DNA of 64,000 nucleotides. Source: Novosphingobium colocasiae (GTDB lineage Bacteria > Pseudomonadota > Alphaproteobacteria > Sphingomonadales > Sphingomonadaceae). The stretch covers positions 62,001-126,000 of the forward strand of contig NZ_BMZA01000010.1 of the NCBI RefSeq assembly GCF_014652555.1, read 5' to 3'. Every line of letters starts with the position of its first letter. Position 1 is the first letter of the stretch. Below the pieces are notes generated by a model. It was not told the origin of the DNA, made no database searches, and saw only the letters and a list, made by a program, of their open reading frames with translations. Below are positions 8,268 through 20,199 of the stretch, one piece after another. The position numbers were made by a program, and so were the translations under genes.

Positions 8268-9773
8268 TCAGTGCGCGAGGCTGATGGACGCGGTCCCCTT
8301 GGCGCGCACCGGCAGATAGAACCCTTCACCGGTGGCGCGGATGCGGCCGGTCTGCGTGTCGGTGACTTCCGCGCGGATCACCAGATCGCCTTCGCGGCGC
8401 ACATCGATGGCGCGGGCGATCTTGCCCAGCAGCTTGTCGAAGTCCTTCTGGAAGTTCTGGCCCAGCGCCTGTTCGAGGGTGGAGGAGAGTGCAGGGGCGT
8501 TGACCAGCGCCAAGGCCAGATCGCCGGCCACGGCATTGGTGTCGCCGCTGACCTGCAGTTCGCGGAATGCGACTTTTCGCGAGTTTGGCGCATTGACCGG
8601 CCGCGCGGTCAGCCAGATGCGACCGCGCGTATCGGCCAGCGCGCCGTCGGGGTCGTTAGCGGTGAAATCAAGCCCGACGGCAATACGCCCGCCGGTGGTG
8701 CCGTATATCGTGGCTGAGCGGAACTGGGCCATGACCGGCCCGTATCCCGGCACGTCGAACGGCCGCTTCGACCGCTTGTGCAGCGCCTTCATCAGGACGG
8801 GCTCCAGTTCGCGGTAATCGGCGATGACCGGGATATAGAAGGACAGATCGCCGACCTCGCCGGAAAGCGGCGCGCGCGGGGGCAGGGGGACCGGGGCGGG
8901 TTCGGCCGGTCGCGTTCCCACCTTGGTGCGGGTGATTGCCTTGAGGCCAAGGCGCAGCAGAAGGCTGTGGCCGCGCACCGAATAGCCGCCGTACTGCAGT
9001 TCGACCGGCCTTACCTGCATCCACACTGGTGGGTTCCGTTCGTTGAGTTCCAGCGTCGTGAAGCCCGATTTCCACGCCTGTGCCACCGTTTCACGCACCC
9101 GCAGCGCTTCGAGTTGCGCGGGGAGCGTGCGTTCGAGCCGCGCGATCACGGGCCCGAGTTTCGCATCCGCTTTCTCGGTCAGATCGATCCGCTGGCCCAG
9201 GAAATCGAGATGTGGTGCGTTGGTCCAGTCATAGGAGATGTCGATCTTGCCGGTCAGGTTCCAGTCTTTGGCGAGATCGAGCCGGACCCGGGCGTGCGCC
9301 ATCGCATCGGCGGTGGCGGTCTCCCGCCGCAGCACGCCGCCGATGTCTTCCGCGCGCAGGACGGCGTGGAGCGGCATGGCGATCAGGATATCCTGCCCGT
9401 TGCCTTCGAGCCGCAGCGGTCCGCGCGATACGCTGCCGACGATCCGGCACTTCAGCGTCGGCGTCTTTACCCGGGCGATGCCGAGATCGATCTTCTTGCT
9501 CGCGACACAAACCTGATCCGGCTTGTCGATCGTCCACAAGGTGCGCGGAATTTCGCGCTCCAACCGCGTCACAAGGCTGCCGAGATCGGCGCGCACCGGC
9601 ACCGTGACCAGTGAGGGGACATCGTCCACCTTGATCCGGTCGGTCGCACGGGGCGGGGCACCTTCGGCGGCCTTGCGATGGCATCCGCCAAAGGTCAGGA
9701 CCAGCGCGGCAACGCCTGCCATGGCAGCCCGCGCAATGAGGCCTGCCGATCCCGATTTTCGATGCGCCCACAT
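8268..9773 (-). CDS. DUF4403 family lipoprotein
   Basis: The protein of about 501 residues starts at the ATG at 9773; a TTG three codons upstream is also possible. Its N-terminus has a hydrophobic segment ending in a lipobox-like FGGC, suggesting an outer-membrane-directed lipoprotein. The body fits DUF4403, a long beta-rich domain found in gram-negative envelopes whose function is unknown to me. The gene lies downstream of lpdA on the same strand with a 70-base gap, so it could be read through from the TCA operon, but no functional link is visible. Confidence 0.75.
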   Translation of the reverse strand: MWAHRKSGSAGLIARAAMAGVAALVLTFGGCHRKAAEGAPPRATDRIKVDDVPSLVTVPVRADLGSLVTRLEREIPRTLWTIDKPDQVCVASKKIDLGIARVKTPTLKCRIVGSVSRGPLRLEGNGQDILIAMPLHAVLRAEDIGGVLRRETATADAMAHARVRLDLAKDWNLTGKIDISYDWTNAPHLDFLGQRIDLTEKADAKLGPVIARLERTLPAQLEALRVRETVAQAWKSGFTTLELNERNPPVWMQVRPVELQYGGYSVRGHSLLLRLGLKAITRTKVGTRPAEPAPVPLPPRAPLSGEVGDLSFYIPVIADYRELEPVLMKALHKRSKRPFDVPGYGPVMAQFRSATIYGTTGGRIAVGLDFTANDPDGALADTRGRIWLTARPVNAPNSRKVAFRELQVSGDTNAVAGDLALALVNAPALSSTLEQALGQNFQKDFDKLLGKIARAIDVRREGDLVIRAEVTDTQTGRIRATGEGFYLPVRAKGTASISLAH

Positions 9774-9843
9774 GGACGACAAAAATCGTCAATCGGCCAA
9801 CGGTTCCGTGGCCGCGATCAGGCGCAGCCTTGGCTGAGGGCGA

Positions 9844-11247
9844 TCAGATGTGGATCGGCTTGCCGGTAACCGCCATCGCCGCTTCCTTGATCGCTTCCGA
9901 ATGGGTCGGGTGGGCGTGGCAAGTGTAGGCGATGTCTTCGCTGGTTGCGCCGAACTCCATCGCCTGCGCGGCCTGGGCGATCATCGTGCCGGCGACACTG
10001 GCGATGCACCACACGCCCAGCACGCGATCGGTTTGCGCATCGGCGATCACTTTCACGAAACCGTCAGGCTCGTGATTGGTCTTGGCGCGGCTGTTGGCGA
10101 GCATCGGGAACTTGCCGACCTTGATCGCGCCGCGTTCCTTGGCCGCTTCTTCGGTCAGGCCGACACCGGCAATCTCGGGCTGGGTGTAGACCACGCCGGG
10201 GATGACATCGTGGTTCACGATGCCGGTCAGCCCGGCGATGTTCTCGGCCACGGCGATGCCCTCATCCTCGGCCTTGTGCGCCAGCATCGGGCCGGGGATC
10301 ACGTCGCCGATCGCCCAAACGCCCGCAACCTTGGTCGCGAAATCGTGGTCGGTCTCGATCTGGCCGCGCTGGTTGAGTTCGAGACCGATCTTGTCCAGCC
10401 CGAGGCCTTCGGTGTTCGGGCGGCGGCCGATGGCGACCAGCACCACATCGGCCTCAAGCACTTCGGAGTCCCCGCCCTTGGCAGGTTCGACCGATACCTT
10501 CGCCGTCTTGCCCTTGACCTCGACGCCGGTGACCTTGGTCGACAGCTTGAGCGCCATCCCCTGCTTCTTGAAGATCTTCGCCGCTTCCTTGCGCACGTCC
10601 ATGTCCATGCCGGGCAGGAGCTGATCGAGGAATTCGACGACGATGACTTCGGCACCCAGACGCCGCCACACCGAGCCCAGTTCCAGCCCGATCACGCCGC
10701 CGCCGATGACGACCATCTTCTTCGGGACCGCAGCCAGTTCCAGCGCGCCGGTGCTGTCCACCACCACGCCGCCGGCATTGTCGATCGTCACGCCCGGTAG
10801 CGGCGTGACCGAGGAGCCGGTGGCGATGACGATGTTTTTCGCCGTCACCGTCTTGCCGCCCACATCAACGCTGTGCGCGTCCTTGAAGGCGGCATAGCCC
10901 TTGAGCCAATCGACCTTGTTCTTCTTGAACAGGAACTCGATCCCGCCGGTCAGGCCCTTCACCGCATCCTTGCGCTGGCCCTGCATGACATCAAGGTTGA
11001 GCTTGGGCGTCACCTCGATACCCATGGCGGCCATCGCCCCGCCCTTGGCGGCGTCGAAGTATTCCGAAGCGTGGAGCAGAGCCTTCGAGGGGATGCAACC
11101 GACGTTGAGGCAGGTACCGCCCAGCGTCTCGCGCCCTTCGGCGCAGGCGGTCTTCAGGCCAAGCTGCGCCGCACGGATCGCGGCGACATAGCCGCCCGGG
11201 CCCGCGCCGATGACGAGCACGTCGTAATCGTAAGTCTGGTCAGCCAT
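9844..11247 (-). CDS. lpdA: Dihydrolipoyl dehydrogenase (E3)
   Basis: This 467-residue flavoprotein reoxidises the dihydrolipoyl groups of 2-oxoglutarate dehydrogenase (and probably other 2-oxoacid dehydrogenases), passing electrons to NAD+. Visible are the FAD-binding GAGPGGYVAA near the N-terminus, the redox disulfide GGTCLNVGCIPSK, the NAD-binding GGGVIGLELGSVW, and the C-terminal catalytic HAHPTHSE. It is the last TCA gene of the minus-strand operon, separated from odhB by a DUF1877 gene. Confidence 0.97.
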   Translation of the reverse strand: MADQTYDYDVLVIGAGPGGYVAAIRAAQLGLKTACAEGRETLGGTCLNVGCIPSKALLHASEYFDAAKGGAMAAMGIEVTPKLNLDVMQGQRKDAVKGLTGGIEFLFKKNKVDWLKGYAAFKDAHSVDVGGKTVTAKNIVIATGSSVTPLPGVTIDNAGGVVVDSTGALELAAVPKKMVVIGGGVIGLELGSVWRRLGAEVIVVEFLDQLLPGMDMDVRKEAAKIFKKQGMALKLSTKVTGVEVKGKTAKVSVEPAKGGDSEVLEADVVLVAIGRRPNTEGLGLDKIGLELNQRGQIETDHDFATKVAGVWAIGDVIPGPMLAHKAEDEGIAVAENIAGLTGIVNHDVIPGVVYTQPEIAGVGLTEEAAKERGAIKVGKFPMLANSRAKTNHEPDGFVKVIADAQTDRVLGVWCIASVAGTMIAQAAQAMEFGATSEDIAYTCHAHPTHSEAIKEAAMAVTGKPIHI

Positions 11248-11271
11248 GGCTCTCTTCCGTGTCCAGCAGTA

Positions 11272-11805
11272 TCAGTTGATCATCGCCAGCGCGGCGAGAC
11301 CTCGGTTCGCGCCTTCGGACAGGAACGAGCGCAGGCGATCGATATCGTCGATGATGAAGTCGATCGCGCCTTCGCCTTCCTCGGCCAGGGTCGCAGCGGT
11401 GTAGACGTTATCTTTGACCATCGCGTTGGCGTCATAGCGTTCGCGCAGATCGTCATCGTCAAGCTGCGACAGCGCCGCATCGGCCAGCGCGATCGCTTCC
11501 GCCGGGATCAGCCAGGCCGGGCCGAACCCCTGATCCCTGCCGATCTTCTCGAACTTGCCGACGATGATCGACAGCGGGCCGTCGGCCGCGCCGGCAGAGC
11601 CGGTCAGCAGGTGGTGGATCGCCTGCCACTGGGTGTCGAGGTCGAAGGGGATCGCCGGATTGTGCACGTCGGCGGGGGCGTCCAGCAGGTCGGGATCGAC
11701 ATCCATCCCGCTGATGAACGCGCCGATGTCTTCCGGGTTCGCGCGGAGCCGCGCGACGGTTCCGGCATCAGCCTGCCGCGCGGTCCAGATCATGTCCTTT
11801 GCCAT
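11272..11805 (-). CDS. DUF1877 (YfbM-like) family protein
   Basis: The 177-residue soluble protein fits the DUF1877/YfbM family by its length and its pattern of a central DLDTQWQAIHHLLTG segment followed by an acidic helical C-terminal half. The family has known structures but no established function. It sits inside the 2-oxoglutarate dehydrogenase operon: 16 bases after odhB and 24 bases before lpdA. It should therefore be co-expressed with the complex. There is no signal peptide and no obvious catalytic motif. Confidence 0.8.
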   Translation of the reverse strand: MAKDMIWTARQADAGTVARLRANPEDIGAFISGMDVDPDLLDAPADVHNPAIPFDLDTQWQAIHHLLTGSAGAADGPLSIIVGKFEKIGRDQGFGPAWLIPAEAIALADAALSQLDDDDLRERYDANAMVKDNVYTAATLAEEGEGAIDFIIDDIDRLRSFLSEGANRGLAALAMIN

Positions 11806-11821
11806 CTCGTCCCGTTCTCGA

Positions 11822-13057
<1,236 letters not shown>

Positions 13058-13065
13058 GTCTTATC

Positions 13066-15921
13066 TCAAGCCTTCTGCTTGCGACGGAGTTCGGAACGGA
13101 CGGAAAGACCCAGAGCATCGGCCACCAGCGCGGCCTGCTCTGCGGCATGGCGCTTGGCAAGACCCGTCGCGGGCGAGGCTGAGGCGTTGCGCCCGGCATA
13201 GCGCGGGCGCGGCGATTTGATACCGGCCTTCTTGGCGGCAGCCTCAATCAGCGGATCGACGAAGAACCACGATCCGTTGTTCTGCGGCTCTTCCTGGCAC
13301 CACACGATCTCTTCGAGACCGGTCATGCGCGAAAGCCGCGTCGTCAGCGGTTCGCCGGGGAACGGATAGAGCTGTTCAATCCGGATGATCTGGGTATCGG
13401 TGATCCCGGCACTGTCGCGCGCCTCCAGGAGGTCGTAGTAGACCTTGCCCGAACACAGGATCACCCGCCGGGTCTGCGCATCTGCCGCCGGATTGTGGTC
13501 CGACAGAATGCGGAAGAAGTGCCCGTCGCCGATGAATTCCGAAGCGGCCGACTTGGCCATCGGATGGCGCAGCAGCGACTTGGGGGTCATGATGACAAGC
13601 GGCTTGCGGAACGGGCGGTGCATCTGCCGGCGCAGCAGGTGGAAATAGTTGGCCGGGCTGGTGATGTTGCAGACCTGGATATTGTCCTGCGCGCACAGTT
13701 GCAGATAGCGCTCCAGGCGGGCCGAAGAGTGTTCCGGGCCCTGGCCCTCGTAGCCGTGTGGCAGCAGCAGAACCAGGCCGTTTGCCCGCAGCCACTTCGC
13801 TTCCGATGCGGCGATGTACTGATCGATGATGATCTGCGCGCCGTTGGCGAAATCGCCGAACTGCGCCTCCCACAGCACCAGCGTCTTGGGATCGGCGCTG
13901 GCATAGCCGTATTCGAAGCCGAGCACGCCGTATTCCGACAGGGTGGAATTCAGCACTTCGAAGTTGCCGTGCGGGACGGTGGTGAGCGGGGTGTACTTGC
14001 GCTCGGTATTCTGATCGACCCAGACCGCGTGACGCTGGCTGAACGTGCCGCGTTCGCAATCCTGGCCTGACAGGCGCACGGCATAGCCTTCGGAACACAG
14101 CGAGCCGAACGCCAGCGCTTCGGCGGTCGCCCAGTCAAACCCTTCGCCGGTCTTGAACATCTCGCGCTTGGCGTCGATGATCCGGGCGAGCGTCTTGTGG
14201 ACGGTCAGGTCTTCCGGAACCGTCGTGAGCGTGCGGCCGAGGCTGTCGAACAGCTTGGCCTCGATCCCGGTCTGCACGTTGCGCCGCGCGGTTTCCGGAT
14301 CGACCGGCTTGTTGAACCCGCTCCAGCGACCGGCGAACCAGTCGGCGTGGTTGGACTTGTAAGTCTTTGCCGCTTCGAATTCGGTTTCCAGCAGCGCGTT
14401 GAAATCTGCCTCGGCCTGCGCAAGGAAAGTGTCATCGATGACGCCTTCCTGCTTCAGCTTGTCGGCATAGATGCGGCTGACCGGCGGATGCTTGCGGATC
14501 TGGGCATACATCAGCGGCTGCGTGAACGAAGGCTCATCGCCCTCGTTGTGCCCGAACCGGCGATAGCACCACATGTCGATCACGACATCGCGGCCAAAGG
14601 TTTGGCGGTAGTCGATCGCCAGCTTGCAGGCAAACGTCACCGCCGCCGGATCATCGCCGTTGACGTGCAGGATCGGTGCCTGGACACCCTTGGCGACATC
14701 GGTTGGATAGGGCGAATTGCGCGCGAACTGCGGGCTGGTGGTGAAGCCGATCTGATTGTTGATGACGAAGTGGATACAGCCGCCGGTGTTGTAGCCTTTG
14801 ACCCCGGACAGGCCGAAGCATTCCCACACCACGCCCTGGCCGGCAAAGGCGGCATCGCCGTGGATCAGCACGGGCAGCACCTGGCGATGCCGCGCGCCGG
14901 GACCGATATCGTCGCCGATATCGTCATGGAACACCTGATAGGCGCGCACCTTGCCCAGCACGATGGGGTCGACCGTTTCGAGGTGCGAAGGGTTGGGCAT
15001 CAGGCTCATGTGGACCTTGATGCCGTCGAACTCGCGGTCGGCCGAGGTGCCGAGGTGGTACTTGACGTCGCCCGATCCGCCGACATCCTCGGGGTTGGCG
15101 GTACCGCCCGAGAATTCGTGGAAGATCACGCGGTAAGGCTTGGACAAGACGTTGGCGAGGACGTTGAGGCGGCCGCGGTGGGCCATGCCGTAGACGATCT
15201 CCTTGACGCCGAGCTGGCCGCCGTACTTGATGACAGCCTCCAGCGCCGGGATCATCGATTCCCCGCCATCCAGCCCGAAGCGCTTGGTGCCGACGTACTT
15301 CTTGCCGAGGAACTTCTCGTACTGCTCGCCGCGCACCACGGCCTGCAGGATCGCCCGCTTGCCGTTGACGGTGAACTCGATCTCCTTGTCCGCGCCTTCC
15401 ATGCGATCCTGCAGGAAGCGGCGCTCCTCGACATCGGCGATGTGCATGTATTCGAGGCCGACCTTGCCGCAATAGTTGGCGCGCAGGATCTGCACGACTT
15501 CGCGCACGGTCGACCATCGCAGGCCCAGCACCCCGCCCACATAGACTGGCTTGTCGAGATCGGCACCGGTGATGCCATGGTATTCGGGCGTCAAGTCCGC
15601 CGGAAGCTTGGAATGGGTGAGGCCGAGCGGATCGAGGTTGGCTCCCAAATGACCGCGCACCCGGAATGTCCGTATCAGCATCAGCGCACGCATCGAATGC
15701 ATGACGATTTCTTCGGTCGCCGCCCCGTCCACCTTGCTGCCGCCCTTGGCGGCCGCCTTCTCGATCGCCACGCGCAGCGCCGACGGATCGAGGGCCTGGG
15801 TCAGGTCGTCCTCGAATTCGGCCCCGACCGACGGCCAGTTGCGGCGCTGCCAGCTCGGACCGGGCTGCGGACCGTCAAGGTCTTGAGCCGCAGGCGTGAA
15901 ATCGAGGTTTTCGTTGCCCAT
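13066..15921 (-). CDS. sucA: 2-oxoglutarate dehydrogenase E1 component
   Basis: The 951-residue thiamine-diphosphate enzyme decarboxylates 2-oxoglutarate and succinylates the lipoyl group of OdhB. Length and motifs fit the homodimeric E1: the N-terminal NLDPLGL region, the HGDAAFAGQG motif of the ThDP-binding half, the GDEPSFTQPLMY segment, and the C-terminal half with LLPHGYEGQGPEHSSAR. It is followed eight bases later by odhB. A 211-base structured spacer separates it from sucD upstream. Confidence 0.97.
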   Translation of the reverse strand: MGNENLDFTPAAQDLDGPQPGPSWQRRNWPSVGAEFEDDLTQALDPSALRVAIEKAAAKGGSKVDGAATEEIVMHSMRALMLIRTFRVRGHLGANLDPLGLTHSKLPADLTPEYHGITGADLDKPVYVGGVLGLRWSTVREVVQILRANYCGKVGLEYMHIADVEERRFLQDRMEGADKEIEFTVNGKRAILQAVVRGEQYEKFLGKKYVGTKRFGLDGGESMIPALEAVIKYGGQLGVKEIVYGMAHRGRLNVLANVLSKPYRVIFHEFSGGTANPEDVGGSGDVKYHLGTSADREFDGIKVHMSLMPNPSHLETVDPIVLGKVRAYQVFHDDIGDDIGPGARHRQVLPVLIHGDAAFAGQGVVWECFGLSGVKGYNTGGCIHFVINNQIGFTTSPQFARNSPYPTDVAKGVQAPILHVNGDDPAAVTFACKLAIDYRQTFGRDVVIDMWCYRRFGHNEGDEPSFTQPLMYAQIRKHPPVSRIYADKLKQEGVIDDTFLAQAEADFNALLETEFEAAKTYKSNHADWFAGRWSGFNKPVDPETARRNVQTGIEAKLFDSLGRTLTTVPEDLTVHKTLARIIDAKREMFKTGEGFDWATAEALAFGSLCSEGYAVRLSGQDCERGTFSQRHAVWVDQNTERKYTPLTTVPHGNFEVLNSTLSEYGVLGFEYGYASADPKTLVLWEAQFGDFANGAQIIIDQYIAASEAKWLRANGLVLLLPHGYEGQGPEHSSARLERYLQLCAQDNIQVCNITSPANYFHLLRRQMHRPFRKPLVIMTPKSLLRHPMAKSAASEFIGDGHFFRILSDHNPAADAQTRRVILCSGKVYYDLLEARDSAGITDTQIIRIEQLYPFPGEPLTTRLSRMTGLEEIVWCQEEPQNNGSWFFVDPLIEAAAKKAGIKSPRPRYAGRNASASPATGLAKRHAAEQAALVADALGLSVRSELRRKQKA

Positions 15922-16032
15922 GGGACACCTTTTCTGACCGGGACGTCATGTCCCGGCGCTACCAAGCGAACTCGTCTTGCGGGCCTTGGTCGCTTCCCGG
16001 GGAGGGAGAAGTGCAGGTCCGCCTGCGGATGA

Positions 16033-16064
16033 GGCCGTTTTCAGCCCCGGCGGGGCCTACGGCC
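16033..16064. other. Nested hairpin upstream of sucA
   Basis: An outer arm pair GGCCGT/ACGGCC encloses an inner perfect stem GCCCCG-g-CGGGGC. It lies in the sucD-sucA spacer, about 110 bases before the sucA start in the direction of transcription. Confidence 0.6.
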
Positions 16065-16077
16065 TTCTGGTTAAGTT

Positions 16078-16120
16078 TTCCGCGCCCCGGTGGGTGCGAT
16101 AAACCGCAAGGGGCGCGGAA
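16078..16120. other. Intercistronic hairpin between sucD and sucA
   Basis: A perfect 11-bp inverted repeat (TTCCGCGCCCC against GGGGCGCGGAA) encloses a 21-base loop just 13 bases after the sucD stop. No U-run follows on the transcribed strand, so an RNA-processing or attenuating structure seems likelier than a full terminator. Confidence 0.6.
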
Positions 16121-16132
16121 ATATTCAGGGGA

Positions 16133-17023
16133 TCAGGCAAATTCCTTCAGCGCCTGGACCAGCGTTTCACCCAGCAGCGACGGGCTGGGCGAGACGAGGA
16201 TGCCGGCGCTTTCCATTGCCGCGATCTTGTCTTCCGCGCCGCCCTGGCCGCCCGAGACGATCGCGCCGGCATGGCCCATGCGGCGGCCCGGAGGAGCCGT
16301 GCGACCGGCGATGAAGCCGGCCATCGGCTTCTTGCGGCCGCGCTTGGCTTCGTCCTTGAGGAACTGCGCCGCTTCTTCTTCGGCCGAACCGCCGATTTCG
16401 CCGATCATGATGATCGACTTGGTCTCGTCGTCGGCCAGGAACAGTTCCAGCACGTCGATGAAGTTGGTGCCGTTGACCGGGTCGCCGCCGATGCCGACAG
16501 CCGTGGTCTGGCCAAGGCCGGCGTTGGTGGTCTGGAACACCGCTTCATAGGTCAGCGTGCCCGAACGGGAAACGACGCCCACCGAACCCTTCGAGAAGAT
16601 GCTGCCGGGCATGATGCCGATCTTGCATTCGTTGGGGGTCAGGACGCCGGGGCAGTTCGGGCCGATCAGGCGCGACTTCGAACCGGTCAGCGCGCGCTTC
16701 ACCGGGATCATGTCGAGCACGGGGATGCCTTCTGTGATGCAGATGATCAGTTCCATCTCGGCATCGATCGCTTCGAGGATCGCATCGGCCGCACCGGCGG
16801 GCGGCACGTAGACGCACGAAGCGGTCGCACCGGTCGCGGCCTTGGCTTCATGCACGGTGTCGAACTGGGGCAGGTCAAGGAAGGTGGTGCCGCCCTTGCC
16901 GGGGGTCACGCCGCCAACCATCTGCGTGCCATAGTCGAGCGCGGCCTGGGTGTGGAACGCACCGGTCTTGCCGGTCATGCCCTGGGTGATGACCTTGGTG
17001 TTCTTGTTTACGAGGATGGACAT
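16133..17023 (-). CDS. sucD: Succinyl-CoA synthetase (ligase) alpha subunit
   Basis: The 296-residue protein binds CoA in its N-terminal Rossmann domain ([20 protein letters not shown]). It carries the active-site histidine, phosphorylated during catalysis, in the [12 protein letters not shown] segment. It converts succinyl-CoA to succinate with formation of a nucleoside triphosphate, together with the beta subunit SucC. sucC is not adjacent: the space to mdh is only 124 bases and the next gene on the other side is sucA. The beta subunit must be encoded elsewhere. Confidence 0.97.
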   Translation of the reverse strand: MSILVNKNTKVITQGMTGKTGAFHTQAALDYGTQMVGGVTPGKGGTTFLDLPQFDTVHEAKAATGATASCVYVPPAGAADAILEAIDAEMELIICITEGIPVLDMIPVKRALTGSKSRLIGPNCPGVLTPNECKIGIMPGSIFSKGSVGVVSRSGTLTYEAVFQTTNAGLGQTTAVGIGGDPVNGTNFIDVLELFLADDETKSIIMIGEIGGSAEEEAAQFLKDEAKRGRKKPMAGFIAGRTAPPGRRMGHAGAIVSGGQGGAEDKIAAMESAGILVSPSPSLLGETLVQALKEFA

Positions 17024-17091
17024 AGGGATTTCCTGTTCCTGATCGGGGAAACAGCCACTGATGGCTGGGGAGGTGCCAAGTCGGGTAGAGA

Positions 17092-17134
17092 CCCGCGCGG
17101 CACCGGCCTGTCCGTCAGGCCCGAACCGCGCGGG
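17092..17134. other. Two-part hairpin between mdh and sucD
   Basis: A perfect 9-bp outer stem (CCCGCGCGG/CCGCGCGGG) encloses an inner 6-bp stem GGCCTG-tccgt-CAGGCC. It begins 14 bases after the mdh stop in the direction of transcription. There is no U-rich tail, so it may stabilise the mdh mRNA or attenuate read-through into sucD. Confidence 0.6.
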
Positions 17135-17147
17135 GGAATCAGAATGT

Positions 17148-18478
<1,331 letters not shown>

Positions 18479-18829
18479 TTAGCCGTGGCCGGCGGGGCCG
18501 CGTCCGGTCAGGATCACCAGCTTGGCCGCCATCCGGCGATCGAGGTGGCGGCAGATTTCCAGCCAGTGGCGGTACTCGGCATCGTCCAGCATCACATGCG
18601 CGGCGAGTGCTGCGTCGCGGGCGCGGGAGGCGGCGGACAGGCCGTGGCGGGAAAAATGGCGCAAGGCGCGGGCCAGGCTGCGCTCGTCCGCGAAGCCACG
18701 GGCGCGCGTGGCCAGGGTGCCGGCTTCGGCCTGGTTGTCATTGATCGCGCTGAGGGGAGCCGAAGGGCATAGGGCGTGCCGGACGGCGGGACTGTAAGTG
18801 CCCCGGGCGGCGGCAAAGCGGATCGTCAT
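18479..18829 (-). CDS. Small hypothetical protein (116 aa)
   Basis: The frame from the ATG at 18829 uses GC-rich codons consistently. It gives a basic, Ala/Arg-rich soluble protein with a helical middle (FADERSLARALRHFSRHG) and a hydrophilic end (YRHWLEICRHLDRRM). An AGGAA lies about 10 bases before the start. I do not recognise a family. It lies between mdh and the SleB-type hydrolase on the same strand. Coding status rests on codon use, the ribosome binding site and lack of a better frame. Confidence 0.6.
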   Translation of the reverse strand: MTIRFAAARGTYSPAVRHALCPSAPLSAINDNQAEAGTLATRARGFADERSLARALRHFSRHGLSAASRARDAALAAHVMLDDAEYRHWLEICRHLDRRMAAKLVILTGRGPAGHG

Positions 18830-18930
18830 CGGGTCGCTGTTCCTGTGCGGTTTGCTCTTGGAGACCGTTTAGAGCACGAGGCGCTAAGCCTTGATGAGGG
18901 GCTATGGTTGCCGCTTTGTTATTTTATCGC

Positions 18931-20070
18931 TCAGTCGGCTTGCTGGGTAAGCCAGCGCCCGGAGTTTGCATACTCCGCTTTTATTCCCTGCGTTTCCGGC
19001 AGGTTGCGCGCCTGATATAAAGTGTCTCCGCCGCGTGCCTTGACGTCCTCGGAATAGCGCGGCTGTGCAAAAGCTGCAGGCGGCGGCGTTGCGGCCCCAG
19101 TGCGCGTGCCTTGGTCGGCTGCCGCGAAGGCGCGTTCGATCGCCACCGGATCGAGCGTTGTGGGTAGCGGCGTTTCCACCGTCGCGCGCGGGTGCGGGGC
19201 GGGCAGCGGCTCGCCGCCGAAATAGGCGAACCGGAACGTCCCCGGCCGTCCGGCCGCGCCCTGGAAGGCATAGAACCGATGCGCGCCGATAGTGCCGAGA
19301 TAGTCGAGGCTGGCGGCCCAGTACGGGTGGACCTGCACCGTGTGATAATGCGTTGCCAGGCCCACCGGAGCATAGACGTAACCCGCCAGCGCCGCCCGGG
19401 CGACCGCGCGGGCGCGGTCCCAGAACAGCGCCACCGGCCCGCGTGCCAGCGATCCGTCGCAGGTGAAGGAGAACTGGCATCCGGTCGATCGTTCCGAGCC
19501 CTGGTAGACCACCCCGCACACCGTGTTGGGATAGGCGGGGTGCGCCACCCGGTTCAGCACCACCTGCGCCACCGCGCGCTGGCCCGAATCGGGCTCGCTC
19601 GCCGCTTCGTAGTAGATCGCGGCGGTCAGGCACTGTTCGGCGCGGGTGCGATCGACGCCGCTGTTGTCGATGCGCATGGCGCGGGCGACCGGGATGCCGG
19701 CGGGATCGTTCGGGGCGTCCTCGGCGTCCGAATGGATGCCTTCGCCGATCTGCGGCACGGGTGGATCGAGTTGCAGATAATAGAAAGCCGAACCGGGAAA
19801 GCTGGCCCCGGCCTGTTCGAACGGCATCGGCTCCACAGTGGCATCGGTGGCCACGGCGTTGCCGATCGAGAACCGGTCCCAGGTGCCCTGCGCCGCGAAT
19901 GCCGGCAGTGCCACTACGGCCAACGCGGTGACGCCGAGCGACCAGCGCTTGTCGAGCAGCGAACCGCTGCGGCCCGTCATCCCGCCCTTGCGCGTGAACA
20001 CGGCAGCGAAATCGCCGGGGCGCTCCGCTTCGGGTTCGAACGCGTCTGGGCGGGACGGGGAAGCGGTCAC
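18931..20070 (-). CDS. SleB-type cell wall hydrolase
   Basis: The start is the GTG at 20070, with AAGGA five bases upstream; the frame is open 38 codons further but without family-like sequence. The 379-residue product has a short cytoplasmic N-terminus, one hydrophobic segment (SLGVTALAVVALPAFA) for export or anchoring, and a hydrolase domain at about residues 140-260. That domain contains the signature AIYYEAASEPDSGQRAVAQV, with its catalytic Glu, and QFSFTCDG, both typical of SleB/CwlJ-like peptidoglycan hydrolases. In non-sporulating alphaproteobacteria these act in peptidoglycan remodelling. Confidence 0.88.
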   Translation of the reverse strand: MTASPSRPDAFEPEAERPGDFAAVFTRKGGMTGRSGSLLDKRWSLGVTALAVVALPAFAAQGTWDRFSIGNAVATDATVEPMPFEQAGASFPGSAFYYLQLDPPVPQIGEGIHSDAEDAPNDPAGIPVARAMRIDNSGVDRTRAEQCLTAAIYYEAASEPDSGQRAVAQVVLNRVAHPAYPNTVCGVVYQGSERSTGCQFSFTCDGSLARGPVALFWDRARAVARAALAGYVYAPVGLATHYHTVQVHPYWAASLDYLGTIGAHRFYAFQGAAGRPGTFRFAYFGGEPLPAPHPRATVETPLPTTLDPVAIERAFAAADQGTRTGAATPPPAAFAQPRYSEDVKARGGDTLYQARNLPETQGIKAEYANSGRWLTQQAD

Positions 20071-20199
20071 GCAGGTCCTTCGATGGCGCGCGGTGATGCG
20101 CGTTGTGCTTGCTGCGACACGGCATTTACCCTGCTTTTGCCCGCCGTGCATGGCCGCTGGCGGTGCCGTCCCGTTGCGGTACAACCCTGCGTTGTAGGA

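Noticed and set aside
14197..16032. 611-codon plus-strand frame opposite sucA
   Set aside because: Shadow of sucA with no recognisable motif.
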